From positions 131,029,151 to 131,093,150 of the forward strand of contig NC_092806.1 of assembly GCF_040954645.1 (NCBI RefSeq): a stretch of 64,000 nucleotides of DNA. The letters run 5' to 3'. The notes beneath the pieces were generated by a model. The model had not been told where the DNA came from and made no database searches. It worked only from the letters and a program-made list of their open reading frames with translations. The translations under genes and the position numbers were made by a program. Source of the stretch: Diabrotica undecimpunctata (Eukaryota > Arthropoda > Insecta > Coleoptera > Chrysomelidae). This document shows, in pieces, positions 22,222 to 33,030 of this stretch (positions are counted from its first letter, which is position 1; each line of letters opens with the position of its first letter).

Positions 22222-22449
22222 CTTGGATTTTGAAAAGTATTTGGTTGAGTAAAGTTTACGTTATTTAAATTGTTTGTTTTTATGTTTAATAATAATAAAT
22301 CATTGATTTATATTATTGGTAACTCATTTTACTTAAAATGGTCCATATTCTAAATAAAATAAATAATAATAAATAGGATTTTGTTCCTATGTAACTTGAA
22401 ATGTGTCTGTTAATTATTAAAATAAAAGTTTTGGTAACTATGTTTACCA

Positions 22450-22507
22450 GTGGCCCAAGGTACAACCTTTGGTGGCCCAAGGTATAATACGTATTGTACC
22501 TTGGGCA
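22450..22507 (+). repeat. Subterminal motif cluster, right end of pogo-like element
   Basis: Two inverted copies (GGCCCAAGGTACAA, then GGCCCAAGGTATAA) and one direct copy (TTGTACCTTGGGCA) of the motif found at the left end lie within 58 bp. Confidence 0.75.
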
Positions 22508-22861
22508 AATTGTAGGCGTTCAGGAATTTTTCTTCTTTTAAGAAAACCAATTCATATAATCAGTTGTTATTTTTATTTTACATACTACAATAGTTTATAC
22601 CTGCCCCAAATACACAACCCTATCCCTAATAGAAAAATAACGTATAATTAATAGAAGAATATACGACAAGGAAACTTACAGGGTCACTTGCTTCTCGTCT
22701 AGGGGCCCATCAAGACATTCTTAGTAGACAAACAAAACTGGACCACGGATAAGGTGTTATAACATTTAGGGTAAACAAAGGATACAAATCTAAATTTTCA
22801 CACGATCATGAAAAATTCCATTCTCGCGTACAAATTCTATAGAACTGTGCATGTGTCTGAC
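22508..22861. other. No gene recognised
   Basis: AT-rich sequence between the pogo-like element and a LINE tail, with no coding frame supported. Confidence 0.4.
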
Positions 22862-23290
22862 AAGAAATCTATAATGATTAATTATAATTATAATTATAAT
22901 TATATATTTGTTGTGAGCCTGTAGCCAGTAGCGACTGGATATTGAATGGTGCATACATATTAAATTCAATTAATTTTTTGTAGAGAGAGTTTGAATGCCG
23001 TTGAAACTTAGGACATTCAAAAAAGATGTGATCAAGATCACCCAGTTTTCCGCAATGTTTGCAATTATCATCTTCAATCACATTTATTTTATATAAATGA
23101 CTTGGATAACACGTATGTCCAAAGCGTAGTCTATTTATGGTGGTTATATATTTACGTGGAGATTTAAAATTCTTAAACCAAGTAGTTTGTGGAATAACTG
23201 GTTGTAAAGTGGTGTATCTTGTTTGGTTTGTAAAGCAGTAAAGATTCCATTGATCTTTCCATGTCGATAGCTGTTTTTTTGTAAAAATCG
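22862..23290 (-). pseudogene. I-like LINE 3' fragment with TAA-type tail
   Basis: The minus strand encodes the C-terminal end of an RNase H-bearing LINE ORF2: a TINRLRFGHTCYPSHLYKI segment and the Cys/His module CKHCGKLGDLDHIFFEC (about 23060-23010). It runs into a (TATAAT)n-like repeat at 22879-22902, the tail type expected of I-clade elements. It resembles the relic at 6.4-9.6 kb more than the intact element. The 5' part is missing. Confidence 0.75.
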
Positions 23291-23712
23291 ATAGACTTCC
23301 AACCTCTCAACGAAAGATTATGGACACTAAGGATCAGAGATAGATTCTTTAAATATTCAATAATAAATACCCATGCACCAACTGAGGAGAAGCCGGCTAA
23401 AGAAAAAGAACAATTTTATGAACATCTGGAAAATATCATACAACATTGTCGTAGAAATGACGTAGAGGTCTTAATAGGAGATTTTAATACAAAGATAGGT
23501 AAGGAGAGAGAATACATGCCAACCAATGGAATTCACAGTTTACATGAAGAGTTAATCAACAACGGAACTCGACTAATACACTTAGCCCCCTCAATGAACA
23601 TGGTGATTGCCAGCACATGCTTCAGGCACAAAGATATACATAAGGGAACGTGGAGAAGTCCAGATGGGAATACAGTAAACCAAATCGACCATGTGGTGGT
23701 TGATAAAAAGTA
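23291..23712 (+). pseudogene. RTE-type LINE endonuclease fragment
   Basis: The plus strand encodes part of an apurinic-type endonuclease: FKYSIINTHAPTEEKPAKEK, EVLIGDFNTKIG and a catalytic-core ending NQIDHVVVDKK. It matches the endonuclease of RTE elements often annotated in insects as craniofacial development protein 2-like. One in-frame stop lies at about 23331. Unusually for a LINE relic it keeps a 5' domain and lacks the 3' end, so a later deletion rather than 5' truncation shaped it. Confidence 0.8.
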
Positions 23713-24041
23713 AAAAAAATTATATGTATATTAATGATCCTTCTGAGGTTTTTCCATAACAAAAAAATATTTTATAGGGCTCTCAAACATCTTCAACTTA
23801 AGGAAGTTCAATAATGTCTTTATTTAGCAATTCATTTTCAAAATTGTCTCCACTTTAATTTTTCAATTGAATTATTTCAACTGTACAGCCACTTCCATTG
23901 GTTAAAATGGGAAAATTTCTCTTCCATACACATTCTGTTACACATTCCGTATCTGGAATTCATTATACAAATTTTCATGTCGTAATGAATTGTTTTGTGG
24001 ACTTGATCTGAATGTGAATTTAAAATCTTATCAATAATATA
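23713..24041. other. No gene recognised
   Basis: AT-rich sequence with no supported coding frame. Its last ~55 bp is the first unit of a duplicated segment described at 23993-24516. Confidence 0.4.
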
Positions 24042-24516
24042 GAATTATCCATTCTTCTTCTTCTTCTTCAGCCTTAAGTAATCCAACTTTGGACATACGC
24101 CTCCCCCAAATCAATCTAGTGTCTTCTATTTTGCGCCACTTGCTTCCAATTGTATCCTCCGATCTTCTTAATGTCACCAGTCCATCTCATTTGTGGTCTT
24201 CCTCTTCTTCTCTTTCCCTAACCATGGCCTCCACTGTAGTATTTCGTGGTTCCATCTCTTATCCTTCTCAGCATGTTCTCCTGCGTCTTTTACTTTGGTT
24301 TTGCTTCTAATGCATTTGTTTGTTTTTTTGTCTATAAGTCTCACCCGAGCATTGATCTTTCCATCGCTCTTTGTGCTTTTACTATTTTATCCATATTGGA
24401 CTTGGTGAGTGAATTATCCATACCTGGTTAAAAAAAAAAAAAAATGGACGAGTGGACTTGATCTGAAGTGAATTTAAAAATTCTATCGATAATATAGAAT
24501 TATCCCTACCTGGTTG
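23993..24516. repeat. Tandem-duplicated ~60-bp segment split by an RTE insertion
   Basis: A segment beginning GTGGACTTGATCTGAA and ending GAATTATCC is present at about 23997-24050 and again at about 24453-24507, the second followed by CTACCTGGTT. The first unit is interrupted by the RTE fragment at 24053-24410, after which TACCTGGTT resumes. The duplication therefore predates the insertion. Confidence 0.7.
24053..24410 (-). pseudogene. RTE-type LINE 3' end with GAA tail
   Basis: The minus strand carries the C-terminal RTE tail (GRPQMRWTGDIKKIGGYNW-like and LGEAYVQSW) and ends in a (GAA)n repeat at 24053-24070. GAATTATCCAT at 24042-24052 and 24411-24421 is an exact 11-bp target-site duplication. 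It belongs to the same group as the fragment at 5401-5711. Confidence 0.8.
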
Positions 24517-25785
24517 TTAAAAAAAAATATTACTAAGTATTTAAAACATATCTAGGGAGTCTCACAAAATTATCAGAATTTAAAATCAATATTTGATGTA
24601 TTTAAAGCATTTATTGTAAATTTAGAGAATTTCATTACCCTTGATATGATTTGGATACTTAATGATTTATAACTTTGTCTTTTTTTTCAAGTTGCTGTTT
24701 TTGAGAATTATGAGCGGAATCTGACAACCTAGGTACTATATCCATACCACTCCATACTTCTCATTACTGTTTCAGAAATCTTTTTTAATCAATAGCACCC
24801 ATATCTATTGGAAAACGTTGATTAATCCCAGTTTTAAACTTTCAAGATGATAAAAACATTTACTTAAATCTAATGACTAGACTAAAAGATAGGAGTGAAG
24901 AAAAAGGTAGAAGACCTTTATAATCTTTTATTAACAAAAAATATTTATTCTCAAAACATTCAATAAATAATATTTGAATAAGAAAGGGAAAAGTAAACAA
25001 TTTTTTAATAAAACTAGAGTTTCCTGTCTCGAAATTGTACGTTTTTCCTAAAATACATAATCTTATTTTCTGGCTTTTATTATAGCATAATAAACTTACG
25101 TATTTTCCGTAACTAATTTTTTTATTTCTCAAATAAAAAAACTAGTTAAAAACTCTTACTTGACACATGACTTGAAGAAAGATGCAAAGTTTAATAATTA
25201 AAATAATTTTTATCCGTATGCATACTTCCCGCCAAATCTACACAGGTTGGTGACACTGAATTTACGTCCAATAGATGAGAAAAATAGGACATGTTCTATT
25301 TCATCAATTTGTGAATTTATTATTGGTGTAAAGCGGCTATTAGAAACATTTGAGTTTGGACATACACTAGAGTGACCAAACGTTCCATAAAAACGGGATT
25401 GTCTCGTTTTTTAACAATTTTACCCGGAGTCCCGAAAAAATCTCCCGGCACGCTTAAATGTCCCGTATTTACGTTGGGTTGATGATAGATAAATTTTTAA
25501 GGATTTTTAACATAACTTGACTAATAATTTTAGTTATCTTATTTATGTTTTGAAGTATGTATTATTAAATAAGTATTCACTGTAAAATTGTTGTTTTTAT
25601 TTATTGTACTCGTAATTACATATGTACAGAAAAATTGAAAATTTTTTATAGGTCTCAAACTAGCTGAAAAGAGCTTGTTTCAATGATTACGTATCGATGG
25701 AGCCTCTTGACTACCCTTTAGCTGGAGAGTATCGCCCCCAGTAAGGCCCCCTTGGGTGTGTCCCGTTTTTTTAAGTTTGTGATTT
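24517..25785. other. No gene recognised; possible hAT-like MITE patch
   Basis: No coding frame is supported. A sub-region at about 25372-25765 begins CTAGAGTGACCAAACG and contains several CCCGT/ACGGG words, the look of a degenerate non-autonomous hAT-type terminus. That identification is weak. Confidence 0.35.
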
Positions 25786-26014
25786 AAGTCGGCTTTACAA
25801 TACATGATTTTATCATATGACAATATCATAATATGAGGTTTGTGATGATTCCTCGTTTCTATGATGTTTTAAAAATGGTGTTTACACTGAATGATAAGTT
25901 ATGTTATGACTTATGATATGAGTGACAATAGGGTTTTATTGATTTTTCTTTTTGTTTATATAGAGATATGAGACACAGTGTAGGTAAAAACTATTAGATT
26001 TTTAAACTATTATA

Positions 26015-26173
26015 ATGGAAACTAAATCTTTACTTGCATTGGCTTGCGGAATTTTAATAATAATACGCTGGCAACAACTGCGTACATCTAGTAGTAAGAA
26101 GAAAAGATCAGATGCCTTTGGTCTCGCAGGTGGCTCTTACGAAGAAATAGTGGACGGGGTATATCAAATTTAG
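26015..26173 (+). CDS. Small ORF, possible Harbinger-type transposase N-terminus remnant
   Basis: A 52-codon ORF starting METKSLLALACGILIII, then a basic stretch (SSSKKKRSDAFG), and ending in a short acidic segment before TAG. Harbinger-type transposases often begin with a hydrophobic leader followed by Arg/Lys-rich residues, so this may be the stump left after deletion of the catalytic part. The inverted copy on the minus strand near 27760-27600 carries a stop soon after the corresponding start. A protein product is unproven. Confidence 0.35.
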   Translation: METKSLLALACGILIIIRWQQLRTSSSKKKRSDAFGLAGGSYEEIVDGVYQI

Positions 26174-26612
26174 TGTTGATATTATACCAAATTAAAAATA
26201 CTTAATAAAGAAACTAAACTAAAATTATGACTAAGATGACTATAAAACAGTAAACTAAGAATAAAATAAACTAAATAAATAATAAAAGAAAAATACGACA
26301 CAATAACACAGATTAGACAATAGGCTCAATATCAATGCAACAAACAAAAAATAAATAAATAAAGGATGTTGTCTCTCGGTTAGGGAATGTCGCTGAATTG
26401 AGATAAGAATAAGGTGCGATATTTGAATATGTTGGTGTTACCGGTATTATACACACTTTACACTACATGATTTATCATGTGATTTGTCATATGATTTGGT
26501 CATAAGTGAAATTTACATGTTTACACTGTGTGATTTGTCATATGATTTTGTCATAAGCACTGTCATGCGGCTTGTCATAGCTTGTGACAGGAGAATAGGA
26601 CGGTGCCTATTC

Positions 26613-27290
26613 TTCTTCTTCAGGTACCATTTCCGCTACGGAGGTTGGCAATCATCATAGCTATTTTAATTTTTGAGGCAGTAGCTCTAAAAAGTTGTTT
26701 TGAGCTGCATCCAAACCATTCTCAGGTTCTCTATCTTTCCTTGCATTATGAGTCGCAGGATGCCATACTTCTCGTCCCGCATCACATGTCCGAGATACTG
26801 TAGCTTTCTTTCTTTAATTGTAAGTTCAACTTCCTTCTCTTTACCTATTCTTCTCAGTACTTCATTATTCGTAACTCTATCTACCCAGGAAACCCTCATA
26901 ATTCTTCTATAGGTCCACATTTCAAAGGCGTTAAGTCGTCTCATTGTGTCTAGATTTAACGTCCATGATTCCACTCCATAGTATCGTACACTGTATACGT
27001 AACATTTTGTTAGGCGTACTTTAAGAGCTAATGTTAAATCTTTGCCACATAGGACCTTTTTCATTTTTATAAAATTAGAACGTGCTTTTTCGATTCTGAC
27101 TTTGATTTCTGCAATGTAGTCATTATTTTCTGTTATAAGTGTTCCTAGGTAAGTATACTTTTTTACTCTTTCGATCTGCTGGCCTTCTACTGTCAAGATT
27201 TCATTAGTATTATGGTTGTTTTTACAAATTTTCATAAAGTTCGTATTGAGCGAGAGTCCGTACTCCCTACTACACATGTAATGTGTAGTA
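26613..27290 (-). pseudogene. RTE-type LINE 3' fragment inserted in a Harbinger-like element
   Basis: The minus strand encodes the RT thumb and C-terminus of an RTE-like element: SREYGLSLNTNF, VKKYTYLGTLI, YYGVESWTL, RRIMRVSWVDRV, RKLQYLGHVM. It ends in a GAAGAAGAA tail at about 26613-26622. GGTGCCTATTC occurs exactly on both sides (26602-26612 and 27291-27301), an 11-bp target-site duplication, which restores the interrupted inverted repeat of the host element. The RT catalytic box is absent. Related to the fragments at 29313-29569 and 55350-55690. Confidence 0.85.
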
Positions 27291-28035
27291 GGTGCCTATT
27301 CCGCATGATAAAATCATATGATTTTCGGTAATAATACAGGTAACACCAACATATTTAAATATCGCGCCTTATTCTTATGTCAATTCAGTAACATTCCCTT
27401 ACCCAGAGACAACATTATTTATTTATTTTTTGTTTGTTGCATTGATATTGAACCTGTTATCCAATGTATGCTATTGTGTCGTATTTTTCCTTTATTATTT
27501 ATTTAGTTTATTTTATTCTTAGTTTAGTGTTTGATAGTCTTCTTAGTCATAATTTTAGTTTAGTTTCTTTATTAATTATTTTTAATTTTTTAATTTAATT
27601 TATTTCAACACTAAATTTGATATACCCTGTCCACGATTTCTTTGTAAGAGCCACTTGCAAGCCCAAAGGCGTCTGATCTTTTTCTTCTTGCAGCTGTACG
27701 CTGTGCGCAGTTATTATTATTATTAAAAGTCAGGAAGCCAATGCAATCAAAGATTTATTTTCCATTATAATGGTTTCAAAATCTAATAGTTGTTACCTAT
27801 ACTGTGTCTAATATCTCTATGACCATAAACAAAAAAAAATCAATAAAACCTCACTCATTGTCACTCATATCATAAGTCATAACTTATCATACAATGTAAA
27901 CAGGATTTTTTAAAACATCATAGAAACGAGGAATCATAACAAATCTCATATGATATTGTCATATGATAAAATCATGTAGTGTAAAGTCTACTTTATGACC
28001 GAAAATCATACGATTTTATCATGCGGAATAGGTAC
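27291..28035. mobile_element. 745-bp MITE with ~38-bp terminal inverted repeats
   Basis: The left end GGTGCCTATTCCGCATGATA and its continuation to 27329 are mirrored at 27997-28035, with about three mismatches over 38 bp. The interior is the inverted copy of 25789-26448. The next outer ~150 bp on each side is also inverted-repeated (26453-26602 and 28036-28180), so a larger foldback unit encloses it. Confidence 0.65.
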
Positions 28036-28183
28036 CGACCTATTCTCCTTTGACAAGCTATGACGAACCGCATGACAGTGCTTATGACAAAATCATATGA
28101 CGACAAATCACACAGTGTAAACGTGGAACTTTGACTTTATGACCAAATCACATATAAATCATGTAGTGTAAAGTCGACTTTAC

Positions 28184-29303
28184 TTACCCCCAAACATACA
28201 TTAAAAACATTTGCAATAATCAGGTTTCTGTCTTATTTTATGACCATTTCTATTGATGTACCCAACGGATACCTACTTTAAAAGAAGAACAAAATTTTTT
28301 ACAAAGAAACTTTTCGTACATAGGAATGCTACCACAATACTGAATATTATTTTATTTTAAATTATTAAAACGAAAACTATATAAATCAACATAATGTAAC
28401 CATATAATATGTACAATGGTATAAAAACTCGTGGCTAAAAATAAGCAATAAAAGGATAAAACATAAATTATTTAATGTGACAATATCCTACACAAATACG
28501 TTCACGCGAAACAGTCCTTGACTATTGTGTGCATCACATCACCGCACGGTTAAACACGTCGGATGACATAATCCTTTAACAATTTTTATTATAGATGTTA
28601 GTCAACAATAACTCGAAATGAAGGATTTCAATTAAACGAGACAGATTTTTATTGAATTGGTTGTTTGAGTTTAGATTTTTCTTCTGTTCAGTGTTTCCTT
28701 TAACTAGTTCCATGTTAGATGTTAAGTTAGGAATAAATATAATTGTTTTAAAGATTTTTTAATGGAATATTTGATCAGATTATCGGTAATTTCGTCGCCA
28801 TGGTTAAATTTGTTTTTTTGTTTGTTTAAGTACTGGTGTACTGGTGACGTATATTACAAAAATATTTGCTTTTGGTTATTTTCTAAACATTGCTAATGAG
28901 GTAGAAAATCATATTCATTCATGATCGAAAATTCTCCCAAAAATAATATGGGTGATCTTAATCCGTTTTTGGTAAGGTTATCAATAAATAGACATTATAT
29001 GACTATAGTTATTTTCATACGGAATTTGTTGCCGAAAATTTCGATAAGGAAGATATTTAACTAACGATTTGGCACGCCTGAACCTTCAGGGGTTGCTGCA
29101 TCCCATCTATATATGAGGCAGTTGAAAATTGATTTATTTGTAAATATACGCGATTGGCCCAATATTTCTCACATTTTACAGATTTCACATCCTCGTGATA
29201 TTAAACAGTTATGTAAAAAAAGATCATTGTCCAGTACCAATCGATTCTAATGGCCCCAATAGAATTTACCTTTTGGATTATGTGACAGGATGGTCTTTTG
29301 CCT
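28184..29303. other. No gene recognised
   Basis: AT-rich spacer with no convincing reading frame, splice-bounded exon or transposon motif. Confidence 0.45.
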
Positions 29304-29312
29304 TAACACTTT

Positions 29313-29569
29313 CTTCTTCTTCAGGTGCCATCTCCGCTACGGAGGTTGGCAATCATCACAGCTATTTTAATTTTTGAGGCAGTAGCTCTAAATAGTTGTT
29401 TTGAGCTGCATCCAAACTATTCTCTCAGGTTCTTAAGCCATGAAATTCGTCTTCTTCCGATGCTTCTTCTGCCATCTATCTTTCCTTGCATTATGAGTCG
29501 CAGGATGCCATACTTCTCGCCCTGCATCACATGTCCGAGATACTGTAGCTTTCTTTCTTTAATTGTAAG
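29313..29569 (-). pseudogene. Very short RTE-type LINE 3' end
   Basis: The minus strand encodes only the last piece of the RTE protein (ERKLQYLGHVMQGEKYGILR, then RRISWLKNLRE) plus the GAAGAA tail at 29313-29322. TAACACTTT lies on both sides (29304-29312 and 29570-29578), a 9-bp target duplication; the word is then iterated once more downstream. The sequence is close to 26613-26800, so both are copies of one subfamily. Confidence 0.8.
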
Positions 29570-29578
29570 TAACACTTT

Positions 29579-29912
29579 AACACTTAACACTTTAACAACT
29601 TTCAAATAAGAATTATTTTCTTGGACGTCTTGTAACAGTTGAGGTTGCCGTCACCGTGGCGAAGTCGTTCCTTTGATTTAGATCAATGGCTACAATTCAC
29701 GCAGCCTTACTGTCTCGGAAGGGGAACGACAGTTAAAGGGATTTTTTCTGTGCTATGTAATAATCAACTATTGCAATAATGCAACCATTGGTTTGAACTT
29801 TTCCCCTTGAAGTTTAACTTGCGATTTTGTGTTCCAAGGCAACTACAAGTTTTTGATAAATAGTTTTGGTCTTACTAATCGTAAATTTTTCTGTTCTACC
29901 TCTCTTTGTCAA

Positions 29913-29971
<59 letters not shown>

Positions 29972-30109
29972 ATGATGTATTGTTTGTGACTGATGAGCAA
30001 TGAGTATTTTTAATAATATAATATATAGGGTTTTTATCGCGGTTCTCAAAGAATTAGTTTGTAAGTACTTTTTTAAATTATCTTTATTATATCTATTATG
30101 AAACACACA
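29579..30109. other. No gene recognised; contains a (TA)n tract
   Basis: Between the RTE tail and the next LINE there is no supported gene. A TA tract occupies 29917-29966 and is followed by TTGTTATGAT, a junction that recurs at the (TA)n tract near 56.73 kb. Confidence 0.45.
29917..29966. repeat. (TA)n microsatellite
   Basis: About 50 bp of TA dinucleotide next to the 3' side of the minus-strand LINE at 30.1-31.6 kb. Confidence 0.95.
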
Positions 30110-31575
30110 TATATATCTAACCTAGCCAATGACTGATTGGATCTGTGCTCCGTCCACAACACGCGTAGCATTCGTCTCCAGCACCACATTTCGAATGCGT
30201 CAATCCTTTTCCTATCCTCTGATTTTATTGTCCATGTTTCGGCACCGTAACTGAAGATTGAAAAAATGAGTGTCCGTACCAGTCTCATTTTGAGTTTTTT
30301 GGATAAAGAGCGGTCCTTCCATATTTTTGACAGTCGACTCATCGCGTTCTTGGCCATCCCTATTCTTCTGCGAATTTCCGTATGGGAGGAGGCTGCATTG
30401 CTTAAGGAAGATCCTAGATACGTGAACTCGTCTACTTTCTCGAATTGATTTAGGGCGCCTGTTGTTTGGAGGATATTCGCGTGGTCCACAATCATGATTT
30501 TTGTTTTCTGATTATTAATCTTGAGCCCACACTTGTTGCTTTCGGTTTCTACTCTCTTTATCAGTCTCGACATCTCCTCTTCAGATGTTGCTATCAGTGT
30601 TGTATCGTCTGCGAATCTTAAGTTTGAGATCTTTTTTCCTGCAATGGAGATGCCGCCTCTCCATCCATCGAGTGCGTTCCTCATTATGTATTCTCCATAT
30701 AAATTGAACAGGTCTGGAGATAGTATGCACCCTTGTCGTACACCTCTGCTGGTTTTAAAGGTATCAGATTGCTGGTTTTCAATTCTTATTTTAACTGAGT
30801 TATCTTCGTATAAGTTTTTAATTAATATTGCCAAATGATCTGGAACTCCCATCTCATGAAGAACTGTCCAGAGAACTTCCCACTTCACACAATCAAATGC
30901 CTTTTGGTAGTCTAGAAAACAGATTATTATTGGAATTTTAAATTCGCGGGCCTTTTCTATGAGCTGCCGCATATTAAGGATTTGCTCTCTCGTACCCTTC
31001 CCTTTGACAAAGCCTGCTTGTTCTTGGGGAATTTGTTTGTCTAAGTATTGTTGCAAACGGCGTTTAATGATTCTTAGTAATATTTTGCTTGGATGGGAAA
31101 TCAGTGAGATGGTACGATAATTACTACACTTTGTAGTTGTTCCTTTTTTATGGATTGGTATGCACAATGATGTGCGCCATTCTCTGGGCCACTTTCCGCA
31201 TCTCCAAATTTTATTACAAAGTTTCCACATTATGTAACATCCTTTGTCTCTTATGTTCTAAAGGAGCTCTCCCGTGATATCATCGCAGCCAGGGGATTTA
31301 TTCTTCTTGAGGTGAGTTACAGCTTCTTCAATCTCGGACAGCAGAATTTCAGGTTCAGGGTTGTATGCGATGTTTTCGAGGGCTGAAGTGTGGCCTAGAT
31401 TTACGTGTTCTTCCCTGTAGAGCTCTGAACAATAGTTTTTCCATGTTTCCAACACTCTGTCGATATCACTTATGATAATACCATGTTTGTCCTCTATTGC
31501 ATAGTTCTTGGGTTTAAATTCTCTCGCAAGAATTTTCACTTTCCGGAAGAGGTCTTTGGTTTCATTTCGATATCC
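30110..31575 (-). pseudogene. RTE-like LINE reverse transcriptase, 5' truncated
   Basis: The minus strand carries most of an RTE-type reverse transcriptase. Upstream part (31575-31258): REFKPKNYAIEDKHG, ELLREEHVN-type and NKSPGCDDI segments. Main part (31230-30110): WRTSLCIPIHKKG, NYRTISLISH, EQAGFVKGKGTREQI, CFLDYQKAFDCVKW, GVRQGCILSP and the catalytic LRFADDT box (about 30620-30600), followed by YLGSSLS and YGAETWTI thumb motifs and RRMLRVLWTEH. A frameshift or stop near 31240-31260 separates the two parts. The endonuclease is missing and the C-terminal tail is cut near 30110. All catalytic RT residues remain in one ~370-codon open stretch, so decay is modest. Confidence 0.85.
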
Positions 31576-31581
31576 GTGATT

Positions 31582-31690
31582 TTAATTTTATACAAACTTT
31601 AAAAAGTCACAAAAATGTCACAGTATGTTAACAGGAAAACAATATAATATAATACAGTACTTCTATTCTATCGCTGATGTACAATATATC
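31582..31690 (+). repeat. ~110-bp repeat, inverted copy at 37327-37438
   Basis: This sequence (TTTAATTTTATACAAACTTT to about GTACAATAT) is nearly identical to the reverse complement of 37327-37438, with about five differences. Neither flank is shared beyond it. They are two copies of one interspersed repeat or the ends of a rearranged element; no coding content. Confidence 0.75.
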
Positions 31691-32429
31691 GAAACATGAA
31701 GCCAGGAGAAAAAGTAACTTGTTTTAATTAGAGCTTAGTAAACAATTAAAAAATAAATTTATAAAAAAAGGCATGGAAAGTTAACTTTATTGTTTGAGAC
31801 ACCAAAGCAATTAAAAAAGCAACTATTTTTGACAAAAAGGGCTCAACTATTACGAAGAGAAAAACAAAAGATATTATAGCTTTCTATCTATTGAAATCAG
31901 ACTTTGTACGAAAAATCAACTAGATAACAAAAATACTCGTTTAAGCGGGACAGAATAGAAAAGTCAAATTTTTTATATAAATGTGATTAAAAGGAAGGTT
32001 GGAAATATAAGGTACCGATGACCATTGCCCACGAAATTGTGTTGGGGAACCTAGAATTAGTGAATGTTAATGAAATGAATTGTGATATGAATTTATTTAA
32101 CTTACCATGAGGTTCCTTTTGGAAAAGATTTTACATCGGATGCAATGTGTGAAAATTGCTGAAGTTCTCGTTGAAATGAATATAGGGATTGTGTTTAGAA
32201 GTATCAAAGTAGAACCGATGGTAGCTACTTTTTTCATAGAGGACAAAAACCGAAAATTTAGGCCATGTCTTAATCGGATTTGGGTGTGCATAAGTTAAGT
32301 TAATGAAACATAACATTTAACTAGAAGGATTTCAAGGATTATTCAACAGCAAGAAGGGATAAATGATAGAATACCATTAAATAACATAATACAGGCATAG
32401 TTTTAGATATCGAAGGCTAGATTTTGTCT
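31691..32429. other. No gene recognised
   Basis: AT-rich sequence. Frames of ~60 codons overlap on both strands at 32097-32316 but show no motif or homology I recognise. Confidence 0.4.
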
Positions 32430-33030
32430 AAAATTGAAAATAAATTAAGAAGATGTAAAGAATACATGCAAGAATTATTCGAAGATATAGCAAGAAGACC
32501 GAATATAATAGACAATCCCCCGGCCCAGAAATAGCAAACGAAGAAGTATCTACGGCCATTAAGCGAATTAGAGATGGGAAATTACCAGGACCTGATGAAG
32601 TGCGTGGTGAAATGTTAAAGCTATTAGAGGCACCCAAAGCACAACTCTTACGAAGTTATTCAACAACATATATGAGACTTACCATGAGACACTTACCAAA
32701 AGACAGGCTATTATCAATATTCGTTCCACTTACCAAAAAAAAGCCAACGCTAGGAAACGTGAAGAACATAGATTAATTAGTTTGATGAGCCATGTACTTA
32801 AAGTACTTCTTTCGGAGTTCATGTCTCGGAACGAGGGAAGCACTTGTCAGTTTCCAAATTTTAATACAGAGAGACAGGGATGTCAGCTGCGATATTTGTG
32901 CATGTTTAATTGATTTCGAGAAGGCATTTGACAAAGTACTACATGAGAAACTAATCGATATCCTAAAAACATCAGGAATCGATGGTAAAAATATAATACT
33001 AATTTCAAACTTATATCTCTAACAAAGAGC
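32430..33030 (+). pseudogene. RTE-type reverse transcriptase fragment, heavily decayed
   Basis: The plus strand encodes pieces of an RT split over three frames: CKEYMQELFEDIARRPN, then AIKRIRDGKLPGPDE, then KDRLLSIFVPLTKKK, and finally CLIDFEKAFDKVLHEKLID at about 32900-32960. The order matches the RT N-terminal half. Several frameshifts make it an old copy. The catalytic box and everything downstream are lost. Confidence 0.65.

Larger units (their letters stand above)
19779..22507 (+). mobile_element. pogo/jerky-type DNA transposon, decayed
   Basis: A DDE_1-type transposase gene (20256-22221) lies between clusters of a repeated motif, TTGTACCTTGGRCC, at both ends. Bounds are set by the outermost motif copies; true terminal inverted repeats could not be fixed. 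Several frameshifts and stops make the copy non-autonomous. Confidence 0.65.
25786..28183. mobile_element. Nested Harbinger-like non-autonomous elements (inverted pair)
   Basis: A ~660-bp segment at about 25789-26448 recurs in inverted orientation at about 27320-27985. A second ~150-bp segment at 26453-26602 recurs inverted at 28035-28180. The parts are rich in words like TTTACACTACATGATTT and TCATATGATTTTGTCATAAG. A small ORF that looks like a Harbinger transposase N-terminus is intact in one arm and broken in the other. An RTE fragment splits the centre. I read this as two related elements, one inside or beside the other in opposite orientation; the family name is tentative. Confidence 0.6.

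Noticed and set aside
26603..26912. Plus-strand frames over the RTE copy
   Set aside because: They are antisense to the minus-strand RT C-terminus with its GAA tail; similar shadows occur at 29325-29609.
32097..32316. Overlapping ~60-codon frames on both strands
   Set aside because: Overlap on both strands without motifs indicates chance openness; no splice or homology evidence.
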